From contig CM035358.1 of assembly GCA_020137815.1 (NCBI GenBank), positions 3,542,792 to 3,606,791 on the forward strand: 64,000 nucleotides of DNA. The letters are read 5' to 3'. Within the stretch, counting starts at the first letter, position 1, and the number at the start of each line of letters is the position of its first letter. A program made the translations under genes and the position numbers. The notes below the pieces were generated by a model. That model did not search any database. It saw only the letters and a program-made list of their open reading frames with translations, and was not told the DNA's origin. This stretch comes from Hormiphora californensis (lineage: Eukaryota > Ctenophora > Tentaculata > Cydippida > Pleurobrachiidae). Below are positions 22,002 to 34,302 of the stretch, in pieces.

Positions 22002-25000
22002 CTAGGCCTCCTTTTTCTCATAATCATCATCCTTCTTCAGCGCCTCCTCGCACTTTTCACTGTTGGCAGCAAACTCTGTCTTATCTCCCATACTGACAGT
22101 ACAACCGTAACAATCAGGCTTGTCTCCTCCCTTAATGCTGATCTTGAAACCCTTCTTGTTGGTGTATTTCACCTCACTCTCGTACTGAGCCATGTTATCA
22201 CCTGGAAAGAGAGGGGGGTTGTTAGTAGTGCTGGAGATATTATGTATAGCAGTTGCAATGTGGATTGATTAATTGGGGGGGGGGGGAGGGTTAAGGTGGG
22301 CTTGGGAGTTTGGAGTCATTGTTACTTGTTACAAATTGTAACATGCAGTGTGGTTAACTTACCATTGCTGTCCCATCGGTAGAATTTGACATCGAGTCCA
22401 GAATCCTTCAGGTTCATCTTACTGTCCGCTTTGACAGCCTATGGAAATATAATTAAAGAGAAACAACGATTTTGCAGTACTAATATTCAATTAAGAATGA
22501 ATGGAAATATAATTATGATAATTTATTGGTTAATTAATTGGTTAATTAGTTATTATGTACTACGATTTCGATGCTGGTAGAGAATATATTGATTAGTGTC
22601 GACTGTCGATGAATAAAACTTTTGAAGACGTGAAATATAGTGTTTTCAAAATCTATACCAGCGCTCTTATTTGAAGAAATGAGGGTCAGGCCAAAGCTAT
22701 GACAGTGTACCAGTGTCTACAATCACTCCAACTTACGTCAACTTTGCAGAACATCTTCTTAAAGCTCTTGGCAGCATCAACACTAACATCCACACTCCAA
22801 TCTTCATTGAAACACTTCACAGCTATCTGCTCATTCTTCAGACAGAGGGCTCCCTCACCGTACGCTTCTCCGTGACAAGTATCACTGAACACGTGGTAGT
22901 TAGTTTAGAAATCAAGAAGGACCTCCTCTCTCTCAATATCTCTCAATATCTCTCAATATCTCTCAATATCTCTCAATATCTCTCAATATCTCTCAATATC
23001 TCTCAATATCTCTCAATATCTCTCAATATCTCTCAATATCTCTCAATATCTCTCAATATCTCTCAATATCTCTCAATATCTCTCAATATCTCTCTCTCTC
23101 TCTCCCCATCTCAAAACTTACGAGGTAATGAGGGTATCATCGTATTGACACTGGACCTTGGTCCACCCAAAAGCGTTGGACACAGTCTTCAGCTTGGAAG
23201 GGGCATCAATCCTAACTCCACCCCTGTACCCCAGAGATCTGCAGATAGCACCAGCGGCATTGTCATTAAAGTCATCGTCACACCCAGTCATCCAGTCACC
23301 AGTACCAGTGACAGCGCCAGAAGCGTTAACAGACCTCGCTAGAACCCGACCAATGTTATCAGCCAATGCCCCACCGTTCTCAAGTTTGAACTCGATCTTG
23401 CTCCACTCGGTTGGGTCACGGCAGTGAGGAATCTCCATACTGTAATCCTCACGGCACCATCCCCAGTCCCCACGGGTAGTTTCAACCATCATGAAGCCTT
23501 CGTTACACTGGTACTGTGCCATAACAGGTGCAAGGGGGTTGGTCTCACTCACATTGAACTGTATAGCACGGCCATTCTCTGGGTAGTCTGGTAGATAACA
23601 ATGGCCAGCCTCATACTTTGGTTTACACTCTGGCATGATCATGTGACCACTGTCATACATGCACAAACCAACTCCGTAGACCTCCAGCAGAGGGGGCTGA
23701 TTGGCAGCGTCCTCAGAGAAATCAGCAGGGTTAGATACAACGGCAAGTCCATCGTAACAGTGATACTTGACAACTCTCATCTGGGTGTTATCAATACCAG
23801 TTTCAGCTTGAGAGTAGTCAGAGCTGTCCCAAACCATGAAACCACCGGAGATCATATCAGGGAAGTCACACTTCACTTCATCCTTATCATCATCATCATC
23901 ATTAGATCGGCACATCCGGGGTGCTTCCAGTGATGGTACCAGACTCTCGATCACAATAAGCCCAGTCACTACCCTCCATGTAGTAACCTTCATCGCACAT
24001 GTATCTAGCGCCATGGTCATACTCCTCTACCTTGTATCCGTTTTCTATGTCAGGATAGGCACAAGAGTAGTATTTCTTGCACTCAGGAGCCTCAGAAAGA
24101 TTGCCATCTCCATCACACATCACCCAATCAGAGCCCTCCATTTCGTAACCCTCGTTGCACTCGTATCTAGCCTTGTAATCCATGACGTCAGAGGTTATGT
24201 TGCCATTAGCAACCAAATCATGAGGGAAGTTACATGGTTCTCCTGCTTCAATACATTCAGGGTATTTGTAGTTTCCATGGACATCACAAGACGCCCAGTT
24301 GTGCTCTAGAATCCTGAATCCATCGTTACACCTGTACCACGCACCCATACCATTCTCAGAGATCCCCTCCAGTACACCGTTAGTAATGTTCTGGAAGTCA
24401 CACCGCCACTCCTCACACTCAGGAACGTTGACGGCCTCAGTGCCGTTACACCAGGCCCACCCATCATGTCCCTCAGGCAGCTTCCATCCGTTCCACGTGT
24501 TACACTCGTACCTCTTCTTATTGACCTTGTCCTCTGCAATGTACCCGTTCTCAATGTAATCAGGGAGCTCACAGGTCGCTACAATCTCCTTGCACTCAGG
24601 GTAACTCGCCACCCCATCAACACATCCTGCCCTGGCATCACCCTCCATCTCGTGAGTATCAGAACATCTGAACCACACGGCACCACTATCCTCCCTATCA
24701 ACCCATCCATTCTCTACGGCACCATGGTCATAATAACACCTCTTCTCCATACACCTGATATTGGTGATGGGCATGTCGTCTTCACATTTAGACCAGCCGT
24801 TACCCTCTTGCTCACTATCCTCGCAGTAGTAGTAACCCTCAACCCATCCCTCCTCACTCATCCATGTACTGGACAGTTTAGCTCCTTCATAATACTCAGG
24901 CAGGGTACAGTTCTGGGCCTTGTTACAGGTTGGAATGTCAGGGACAAGCATGTCCTTTCCGTTCTCATAGCTCTGGTAGCAGTACTTGCGGGTGTACTCG

Positions 25001-28000
25001 GGGAAATAGCCATCATTACACCTGTATTCAGCATACCACCGCCCGTCCTCATATCCCTCATTACCCTTCATACCATTATCAATGGAATCAGGGAACTCAC
25101 AGTTCTCCATGCACGTGGGGTACTGGTGATCGTCGACCTTTCCATTCTCGTTGGTACACCTAACCTCCCCACCACCATAGTTGGCAAACGAATATCCATT
25201 GTCACAGGAGTATTTCGCGGTAGGACATCCCTCATCAACCCACGAACCGTTGTAGTTTCCATTTTCGATAGAATCCTCGAAACTGCAGTTATTCTCGATA
25301 CACTCGGGAATGTTTTTCTCCCCAGCAGCGTTGTTGATATCGCAAGACGCCCAATTGTTGCACCACTTCGCCCTGAAGCCATCATTGCATTCATACTTAG
25401 CAGAGGTACCCCACTCGTCTGTTTTCCTTCCGTTTTCAATCTCGTCGGGGAAGTTACAGCTCCTGCACTCAAACGGAACTCTTTCCTCTTTCTCATTGTC
25501 CCACACAGTAACGGAGAGGGTGCAGTTGTTACAGGAATCATAGTCACACTGCATATCCCAGTACCTTGATCTATCCTCGTTGGTCATAGGACACATGTGT
25601 TCCCCACACCCCTGATTATCCCAGCATTCCTCCTTAGCATTTCCATTGTCACAGAAGAAGTTGCCCTTGTCGTATGTGGTTTCCATGTCCCATTTGGTAA
25701 AGTCGACAGACCTTGGGACGGCCATGATCATGTTCATCACCTCTGGTCCCATGGTCATACCAACCATAAGGGCGTTGAGGTCATCCAAACCGAACCTTTT
25801 AGCAGCAGCCATACCACTGACAGCAAAGTCAGAGAACCTCATGGTGACAAGATTGGAGAGACCCTTGAGAATGGGGAACATGTAGGCACTGGTAGCACCA
25901 TCAACCCCCAGCTCGTACTCCCGAGGGAAGGAGAGATATCGCTTATCATCATCAGAAGTACACTGTTTCTCAGCCTCGTTAGTGAGTTCAGCAGCCTCAT
26001 GTAGCCAGTTCAGGAGGTAACATCCAGGATTCTCGTAGAGGTGCTCCCACTCAGCAGCAGCTCTTCCTGCCTTCTTGCCATCATAATCAGGGCATGCCTC
26101 TTCAAACCTAGCCTCCCAGTTCATGAAGTAACAGATCATCGCACTGGTGGAGTTAGCAGTCCAGGCATCTTCGAAACTGGAAGCCTCAGCGACGCCCTCA
26201 GCCTCACATTTCTCCAGAATCCTGTGGTTGGCAAGGAGAATGGAACAACTATCAAGTCGGAAGTCGACAGCAATATCCAGCATGTTGTATCCCTCACGGA
26301 GGACGTTGTGTTCCATACATTCAGCCTCAGAGGTGGCTCCCCAGTAGGGCGTGTTGAGGTCAGTGTGGCAGGGTATACAGTTGTCACCGTCCAGGCCGTA
26401 GGAACCGAAGGGACAAGGGGTACACTCCAAGTTGTCAGCAGTGTAATACCCTGCCTTGCATGCCTCGCACGTCACTAAGAGGGGGAATTAGTTAATTGGA
26501 TAATAATTAGTTAATTGGATAATAATTAGTTAATTGGATAATAATTAGTTAATTGGATAATAATTAGTTAATTGGATAATAATTAGTTAATTGGATAATA
26601 ATTAGTTAATTGGATAATAATTAGTTAATTGGATAATAATTAGTTAATTGGATAATAATTAGTTAATTGGATAATAATTAGTTAATTGGATAATAATTAG
26701 TTAATTGGATAATAACTAAGGGGTAGAGACTAATTATATGGGTTGCATACAAGATGGTAGCAAGCGGCTGTACGGATCGTGTGGCCTTATCAACTCGGGT
26801 CGATACAAAGCGGTATTGGGTACACAACGTGATATCACACATTCCCATAAATATGGGATTAATAAATCTGGGATGCCTAGTGTGTGTGTGTGTGTTCGGT
26901 ACCTCCCGTCGTTCCACCCCATGCTGAGGTTATTGATGACCCCTCAGCCGGCCCGTTACTGACCTCACTCCTTGCCAGATGACCCCCACACACAGGGTCA
27001 CTGTCGGTATGATTCCACTTAGATTCCACTGGTTTCCCAGCAGTCTCTTTGTGGTACCGCAAAAGGAGCATGCGAGTCTGTGTCGGGTTTGGCACGGAGA
27101 AATCTTTCCCCGCAGACATGTGATGGGACTTACCTTCCGATTGGATGGTCTTTGGTTACCACTGTCACGACAACTGTGGAAGTAGGTGATTTGCCGGATA
27201 TCATTGATTACCTATCAAGGGATTAAATGCTTATCTTTACACCAGGGGTCTTGTAGTCTAAGCTAGCTAGTAATGTATTCACAAGTACGACCCAAGGGTC
27301 CGGTCAGGCGATGTTGCCATCGCCGGGTGGCCAGGTTATAGATTAGTTGCTGTAAAACAACGTCTATGGTTGTCCCTGAGTGCATTTGACCAGTATCAGT
27401 TCACTCAAGGCTTCGCGTAATTAATGCGAGGGGTCTCAGTGTAAGCGTGTCTGCTATTTGAATAAGGGTACCATTGTTTAAGTGTCCCAAACTGTAATGG
27501 GCTTTTCCCTGACTACTAAAGGGTCTTTCAGATTTGTAGGTTTGTCACTTGCCTTGTTTTGGGGTGTGCGTGTCTGAGGCTCGGTGATTTGTTGTAGGTG
27601 TGGAGATCACGCATGTGCGGAGCTTGGGATTAGGGGGGGGGGGGTAGGGTGTGTCTGAGGAGTCTAGAACTTGGGCTTGGAACTGTGCGCGCAGTTTGTT
27701 CGGCCTGGTCGGACTTTGTTCACCATGGCGTTTTCGCGCGTTACGTTTGAAATAGTGGTAGGGTAAGTTATTTTGTGTCTAGATCTGTTTTTTGGAACAA
27801 ATAGGGTGTGGGGGTTAAATAGGCAGAGGTTTTTAGGTGCAAATTTGGGCAGGGGTTCCCCAGGGGCGACCAGCCCCTACTTGGTTATTACTGGGTTTAT
27901 CTCTGCCCTGTCATAAAGACAGCCATGGGCAAGAGAGCTGTTTTGCAGGCGACAGCAGCCGGGTCGACGGGCAGAGCCCTCAGGGGTTGCTGTATATAGC

Positions 28001-31000
28001 GGGGTTGACGTGAGTCAGAATTGAAAATATCCAGAAGTTGTCTGGACGTCCGTAGTCATTTAGCCGTCACTCTCTCAGAACTCTCTCTAACTCGCTCACC
28101 CACTCTCTCTCTCCCTTAACAGATTGACGTTACCAGGATGGACCACGCGGAGGTGGACTGAATCGGACTTGTTATGTGAGAGGTGGAAGTTACCAGCAAC
28201 GACACAAGCAGAAGCCCCCACGGCGCGGAAAACACCGCAGGAGCCTCCACTACACACATCCCATAACCATTACCATCCCTGGGATGCCTAGTGAGCACAT
28301 TTAATTAAGCGATTAATTTATACTTACTAGACGACCAGCCATCGCTAACTTTAATTCCCTTGCTCATACAGTCTTGTCCTCCAAATCCACCCTTGTAGGT
28401 GAAGGTCAGACCCTCACCAACGTGGACACTGGAAAAGAGTCGTGTGTTAAATTTTCCACCCTATCATTTTCTGAGTTGCCTAGCTAGACTCTGTTTCGCG
28501 AGCCCTGGGTTAAAACATAACAATTTCTGAGATGATATTATAATGTGATTAATTCAACACATAATAACCCTTCAAGTTTACGAACTCCAAACTTACGCTG
28601 AAAAGCTGGCCATTTGAGCATCTACAGCCTTGTTTGTAGTCTTGACAATAAGAAGAGCCTCAGAAGCATCATTAGACATGAGTCGACAGCCACCGAAAAT
28701 AGTCTCACAAGAACCACTGCAAACAGAAGAGGGTTAACCACTGTATAGTTCTTTTGGATTTTGTCTCTCAAACACTATCTCTGAAATCCTAATTAACCAA
28801 CTAATTAATTAACCAATTAATAATTGATAACTTACTCCTCAAAGCAGGCCCATTTGTTAGAAGCGTAGTTTGCAGCCTTGTTAAAGATGTTCCTGACCAC
28901 ACTCTTGCCAGCGTTGTCTCCACAACCTCTGAAGTTAGCATCTCCGCTAACCTCGAACCTGGCCATGTAGTAAGTGTAGGCTTCCTCAGCCTCCGTACCA
29001 GATGGGGTCACTGGAGAAGCATAGTACAGTCGGACCCCGATTTAGTGGCATCCTCGGGGGAAAAAAATCCTGCCACTAAATCGGGGTGCCACTAAATCGG
29101 GGTGAGCCATATTTGGCCCATAAAAACCTATTTTATGCCCGAAATGCTATACTAAAGACACCTCTAACTGTTATATGCAATATTCATGTATTAATGACCT
29201 GATCATTTCTGATTAGAAAAAGAAAACTATAAAATAAATTTTTCAAAAAAATTGTGAAAAATTCTCTAAGTTAAACCAGCCCGTCCGATTTGTGTTTCGA
29301 ATCGGTGCAGCTTACTGAATGTCCTGTCGCTAATTAGCGGGTTCGAAACTAACCGATACGTGATACCATGCCGAATCGGGGCACCCTAAGCGGGTGAGGA
29401 AGTATCAAAATTTCAAAATAACTTTTACTCTCAAAATTTATGGGGAGCACCGATCAAAGCATTGACAATCGTATTGTAAAATTTTGCAAAAAAAGTTTTA
29501 AATTTTAAACTTTAAAGGTATACCAGCCACGTCCGAATCGTGTTTCGAATCGGTGCATCTTATCGCATGTCCTGCTGCTAATTAGACGGTTCGGAACGAA
29601 CCGATACGTGATCTGCATGGGGCCATTGAATCACATGTTTACCAAGCGTCAAAATTTCGATTCGATGGGGATCACGTTTCGGTTCGTTCCGATCCGTCTA
29701 ATTAGCAGCAGGGCATGCTATAAGATGCACCGATTCGAAACACGATTCGGACGTGGCTGGTTTTCCTTTGAAAAATTTTCAAAAAAATTTCACAAAAAAA
29801 AATTCAAAAAATTTTTGGGGAAAAAAAATCCTGCCACTAAATCGGGGAGCACCGATCAAAGCATTAACAATCGTATTGTAAAATTTTGCAAAAAAAGTTT
29901 TAAATTCTAAAGGTATACCAGCCACGTCCGAATCGTGTTTCGAATCGGTGCATCTTATCGCATGTCCTGCTGCTAATTAGACGGTTCGGAACGAACCGAT
30001 ACGTGATCTGCATGGGGCCATTGAATCACATGTTTACCAAGCGTCAAAATTTCGATTCGATGGGGATCACGTTTCGGTTCGTTCCGATCCGTCTAATTAG
30101 CAGCAGGGCATGCTATAAGATGCACCGATTCGAAACACGATTCGGACGTGGCTGGTTTTCCTTTGAAAAATTTTCAAAAAAATTTCACAAAAAAAATTCA
30201 AAAAATTTTTGGGGAAAAAAAATCCTGCCACTAAATCGGGGTGCCACTAAATCGGGGGCCACTAAATCGGGGTCCGACTGTATTGGTTAACTGGTTAATT
30301 AATTAGTCCATTTATTAGTAGTTTTTTATTATAAAAGATCGACCTCTTCATTTCATCTTCAATGTAAAATTATATGACATGATAATGTGAGATCTAAACA
30401 ACAAGACATGTTCCACATACCACAGTATACATTTCCATCAGAAGCCTCCATCTGTTTCATTCCTGAGACACAGATCTCCTCAAATCGAGGACTAAACTGT
30501 TTGATACGGAAATCTCCAATCTTGAGAGCATCAGCGTTAAGCTGCATTCCCCCAAGGGGCAGCTCCATAAGGTACTTGTTCAGCTCACTATCATGGGGGG
30601 GGGGGGGGTTAGGATATTAGGGATATTAGAGTGTCCCATAAATATTGTCCCTTGGTGGTTTTTTCAAGAAACTTGGCCATACTCATGTGATGTTGCAGAG
30701 TTAGATAACTTGTGTTAATTAACTAATTAATTAACTAACTAATATCTCTCTCACCTGAAGCCGTATTCAATGATCTGAGAGCCCATCCCGATGTAAGCGT
30801 TGATAGTGGGGAGGAACCCCTGGACAAGCCTCAATGCCGAATAGGAATAAGAGCCCCCAAGTTTGGGGGATAGTAAACTGAATTGACATTGTCGTTATGA
30901 TGTTACCTTCCTTCATCTGAGGTCCTGGAAGAGGGGATTCAGTGTCAGTGAGCATGAATTAATAGGAAAATATAACCTAAACTCATATTTAATTAAAATT

Positions 31001-32462
31001 ATGATTTTAATTAACTGCGTATAATTAACTCACTCGCAGTTGTCGACGTTAAGGCTCTGGATCTGGAGGTTGCTAACTACCCATGAGTGTCTCAGAGATG
31101 TTGGTACACATGTCCCCAGTCACGGAGACATCAAGGAAGATCCTCATCATGAAGGAATTGTGGTTCCTACTGTTCCTGTCTGAGAAAAGAGGGGGGATAG
31201 GATAAAGGATCAATGGATAGTATGGGGGTGTAAAGAGCTGTAATAGTGAATAGTGATACCCAAGGGCTAAATTCTAACACCTATTGTCCATGATGGAGAC
31301 TACTTCGGAGTTCGGTTGCTATGGTAACCAGACGAAACTCTCTTAATACAGCATGTAGCAATCTATGATAGCTTCATCTCTCCATGCTTGCAAGAGGGCC
31401 CCACACACAGTGGGATGATGATATGAATAAGTCTGGATGATTGGAGGGACAAGCAATATATATTGATTGGTGCTGTCTCTCTTTCATCAATAATACTGTC
31501 TGTACAATTGTACTATACGATCAGCCAGTATGAGAGAGATGCGGCAATCCTAACATCAATCCCAACATGATATGACCCCAATGCATGTGTCTATACCCAC
31601 GCATTAAAATATTACCTACCCACACGGCCACACATTGGTCCTGGCTGGTAGCATATAGTGTAACATAGTGTAACATCAATCTAACATGACCCTAACATGA
31701 CCCGCCTAACATGTAGTTAAAAACTATTACCTACCCACACATTGGTCCTGGCTGGTAGCACCCACGTCGAACGTGGTACCATCCCAACACCATTGGCACT
31801 CAGTACTGTCCTGTCTTGTTGTTGTAAGTACCGACCATGCAGGGGGCACAGTAGTCCACCATTAGACCCTCATCATTGTATGTCCCTGGAGTGGGGGGAG
31901 GGGTGTTACAAGTAGTAGGGTCGGGAGTGGGGGGTGTTACAAGTAGTAGTAGGGTCGGTAGTGGGGGATGGGGGGTGTCAACTGTATGTCAACAAGACAA
32001 GAGTACAAATTATATAGAGAATGTAATACTTAATCCGTATGAAAAATTGTCAGTAATTCTAAATTAACGATAATTTCCCATTACTGATTCACATTACTGA
32101 TTCCCATTACTAATTCCCATTACTAATTCACATTACTAATTTTCCATTACTAATTCACATTACTAATTCCCTAATTATTAATTACCTGCAGGACAGTCAA
32201 GGCACTCAGCAGTTCCAGCTGTAGACCATGACTGGTATTGGCCGGATGGGCAGGATTGTGCCTGGTCGAATTGCGCGTGTACAGTTCCCGCTACCAGGAG
32301 CAGCAACTGAGGGGAGTGGGGTGTTAGAATAGAATGGGTATCGTGTAAATAAATTAGAGGTTGAATTGTTCTGACTAAAAAATAATTAGAAAAATACTTG
32401 AGCGGGACCTAATTGCTAAATATTTTAAGATGACTTACAAAAATATTTCTCAGTTGATTCAT
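22002..32462 (-). CDS. Secreted EphA2-like/sushi/SRCR mosaic protein, 14 exons, three frame breaks
   Basis: Exons: 32462-32439, 32306-32186, 31885-31735, 31179-31034, 30924-30907 (18 nt), 30877-30755, 30587-30421, 29010-28836, 28716-28597, 28428-28328, 26474-23122 (3.35 kb), 22884-22737, 22438-22363, 22201-22002. All junctions fit in phase, total about 1640 codons. It begins with a signal peptide (MNQLRNIF then LLLLVAGTVHA), followed by EphA2/GCC2-type cysteine repeats (CPSGQYW, CLDCPAGTY, CAPCMVGTY, CQWCWDG), a cysteine-poor middle with helical stretches, another cysteine repeat pair (CEACKAGYY, CTPCPFGSYG), 11 sushi/CCP-like modules (CxFPDxIENG ... YxCNxGY ... PEC), one SRCR-like module (GCDDDFNDNAAGAICRSLGY) and a polar tail. 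No membrane anchor is seen, so it is probably secreted for adhesion or recognition. Exons 3, 4 and 11 each contain one base too many (near 31800, 31080 and 23914); removing one base restores the frame and, at 23914, the expected PEC of a sushi module. This is a sequencing error, an inactivated allele, or translational frameshifting. Confidence 0.8.
22926..23090. repeat. 10-bp tandem repeat (TCTCAATATC)n
   Basis: About 17 perfect copies in the intron between the exons at 22737-22884 and 23122-26474 of the - strand mosaic gene. Its perfection suggests recent expansion. Confidence 0.95.
26490..26716. repeat. 19-bp tandem repeat (TTAATTGGATAATAATTAG)n
   Basis: Twelve almost identical 19-bp copies start about 15 nt upstream (in gene sense) of the acceptor of the large sushi exon, in a 1.85-kb intron. 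Confidence 0.95.
26883..28279 (-). mobile_element. Insertion with 14-bp target duplication, likely non-LTR retroelement
   Basis: The direct repeat TGGGATGCCTAGTG flanks a 1397-bp segment (26869-26882 and 28280-28293). At its left edge is (TG)n, which on the - strand would be a 3' (CA)n tail. The segment is GC-richer than its surroundings. No reverse transcriptase or long frame is seen, so it is a non-autonomous or 5'-truncated element. Classification as a retroelement rests on the long duplication and the simple-repeat tail. Confidence 0.55.
29027..30280. mobile_element. TA-flanked DNA transposon, non-autonomous, internally duplicated
   Basis: Ends CAGTCGGACCCCGATTTAGTGG and CCACTAAATCGGGGTCCGACTG are perfect inverted repeats next to TA (29025-29026, 30281-30282). 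Inside, a ~250-bp hairpin unit (AGCCACGTCCGAATCGTG ... CACGATTCGGACGTGGCT) occurs twice at about 29520-29768 and 29916-30164, with a diverged partial copy at 29270-29385. No transposase. It belongs with the MITE at 8824-8995. It lies 16 nt from the acceptor of the 29010-28836 exon, so that intron's branch point and pyrimidine tract are probably transposon-derived. Confidence 0.85.
31611..31660. repeat. Partial duplicate of an exon end and its donor
   Basis: ACACATTGGTCCTGGCTGGT preceded by CTACCCACACGGCC repeats the 3' end of the exon at 31885-31735 with its donor (ATTACCTACCCACACATTGG on the + strand), about 110 bp further into the intron. It is a decoy donor copy, like the larger splice-site minisatellites elsewhere in the window. 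Confidence 0.8.
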
Positions 32463-34302
32463 ACGATGAATTATTGTGTTGCTAAAAAAATCAAATCTCG
32501 TTAAAACTCAGATCACGCACATATGAGAAGCAGTAAAGCAAGGTCGCAGAGGTAAGAATACAACGTGTGATATGTTCCGAATAGAATCACATGGCCTGAT
32601 AGTTTTAACTGAAGTATCACGTGACTTCACATGTGTACTTCACACGTGAACAGCAAGTATGTGACCCCCTCAGCAGCTCAACAATACACCCTCAACCACT
32701 GCACAACTACAGTGTGGAGATCAGTGACGTCAAAAGCATGTCTTAAAACAAAATCAAAATGTCTTAAACTACATGCATGGATAATACAAAGACTTATTGG
32801 AGACCCATCTAGACAAAGGAGAGAAACAAGCAGAAAAGGAGGGTTACCGCGGCCCTACGTGATAGAGAGGTATCAGAGTGGGATAATATTATTATAACGA
32901 GAGAGGGGGGGGGATAAACTAGATAAACAACACTGAACACGAAAGAATTCGTAATAGTGAGTAAAGCATAAATCATGATAATATGGGATTTATTCATTAT
33001 TGACCAAGACGATCAAGGCGAGCCTCATTCCCGTTACTGACCAGGCCTTTTCGGGTCCCATCTATATTAACATTCAGTAGCCCAATACGATATTATTTTT
33101 TTATATCCAACCCTAGATCAGGCTACCTAAAGCGATTATATACGGCCGACGAATGCTAGATTCCATATCCAACCCCGGGCCTGATTGGACTGCGTGAGCG
33201 GTCAGGATATAAATACGAGATGAGACGAATGTGGTGGTGTAAGGTATGGAACTGAATAAACAAGCTCCAGTTCAAACAAAAGCCTCCCCCGTTATGTCAT
33301 ATGAAGATCATCTTCTATTATCCTTAGAGAGAGGGAGGTCACGTGTCAGCCAACTACGATATAAACTGTGATTGGTACTATTATAGGGGTATTGGAGCAG
33401 GGAGGGAGAGGTATTACACTAACAGGTCATGTACGGACTACGAAGGTACGAGAAGATTCCAGATATACCCAGGAGAGACTAGAGAGAGAGAGAGAGAAAC
33501 TTTGTGCCCCAGGTGAACAAGGAAAAGGGGCATGTTTGGATAACTGCAGCACATCCCGCGAGGTGGGGGGATACCTTCTTGTTTGTGTAAATCTTACATG
33601 GGTGAAGTTTCTAGAAACCAAAACCACGCTTTAGTAAGCCTTTAGAGCGAACTAAGGAACAATATCAAATGTCCTCTCGACTTAGACCTCAATGACTTGA
33701 AAAAGAATGAGAAGGATTACGTAGATAATAGCCCATAGATATCATTATAATCAAATTAGATGATACGGCACATAAGGGACTACGTCAATGGGCCCCCAAA
33801 AACACTATTACGCCTCAGATATCCGTCTACTGCTCCAGTGGAAATGGCAAGCCGAATACCGCTATAGAAGCTCTTATTTATACCGGAATTTCGTTACCAA
33901 GCAGAACTAAACAAAGATGATATCATTCTAATTCTAGTAGAATCTACGGGTCACATAATAATAATAATATAATAATATTCCGCGCTTATATACCGCCCAT
34001 ACCCGACGGAAACATGTCAAAATATTGGCGATGCTCCGCCTGGTCATCAGAGCGGTATATCCTCGAGTAAATATATGACACACACAAACACTCTGGTTGA
34101 AAAAGACAATATATAGAAGCCGATATAACTGGACTTATAAAACTGGTGGAATAACTGGTCCCATAAACCTGTAGATATAAATTTAAAACACGCTATACTC
34201 ACACCTGCTAGGGAAAAAAGTTTAAACTAGGTAGTGATTTAATAGCATGCCTAGAGAGAGGATGACACCGATTGCCCGCAGGCTCCACAACTACAACAAA
34301 CA
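32463..34302. other. Upstream/intergenic region of the mosaic gene
   Basis: No recognisable gene. The promoter of the - strand mosaic gene should lie just above 32462, but I see no confident TATA or initiator. An (ATA)n-like stretch lies at 33957-33978. A TTTCGTTACCAA end of the 70-bp MITE family is at about 33888. Short frames at 32631 and 33368 lack support. Confidence 0.5.

Noticed and set aside
24299-26478. Long + strand and alternate-frame ORFs over the sushi exon
   Set aside because: Shadows of the real - strand exon, which shows the cysteine pattern of sushi modules.
29608-30290. Frames of 95-100 codons inside the TA-flanked transposon
   Set aside because: They lie over the duplicated hairpin units and carry no domain.
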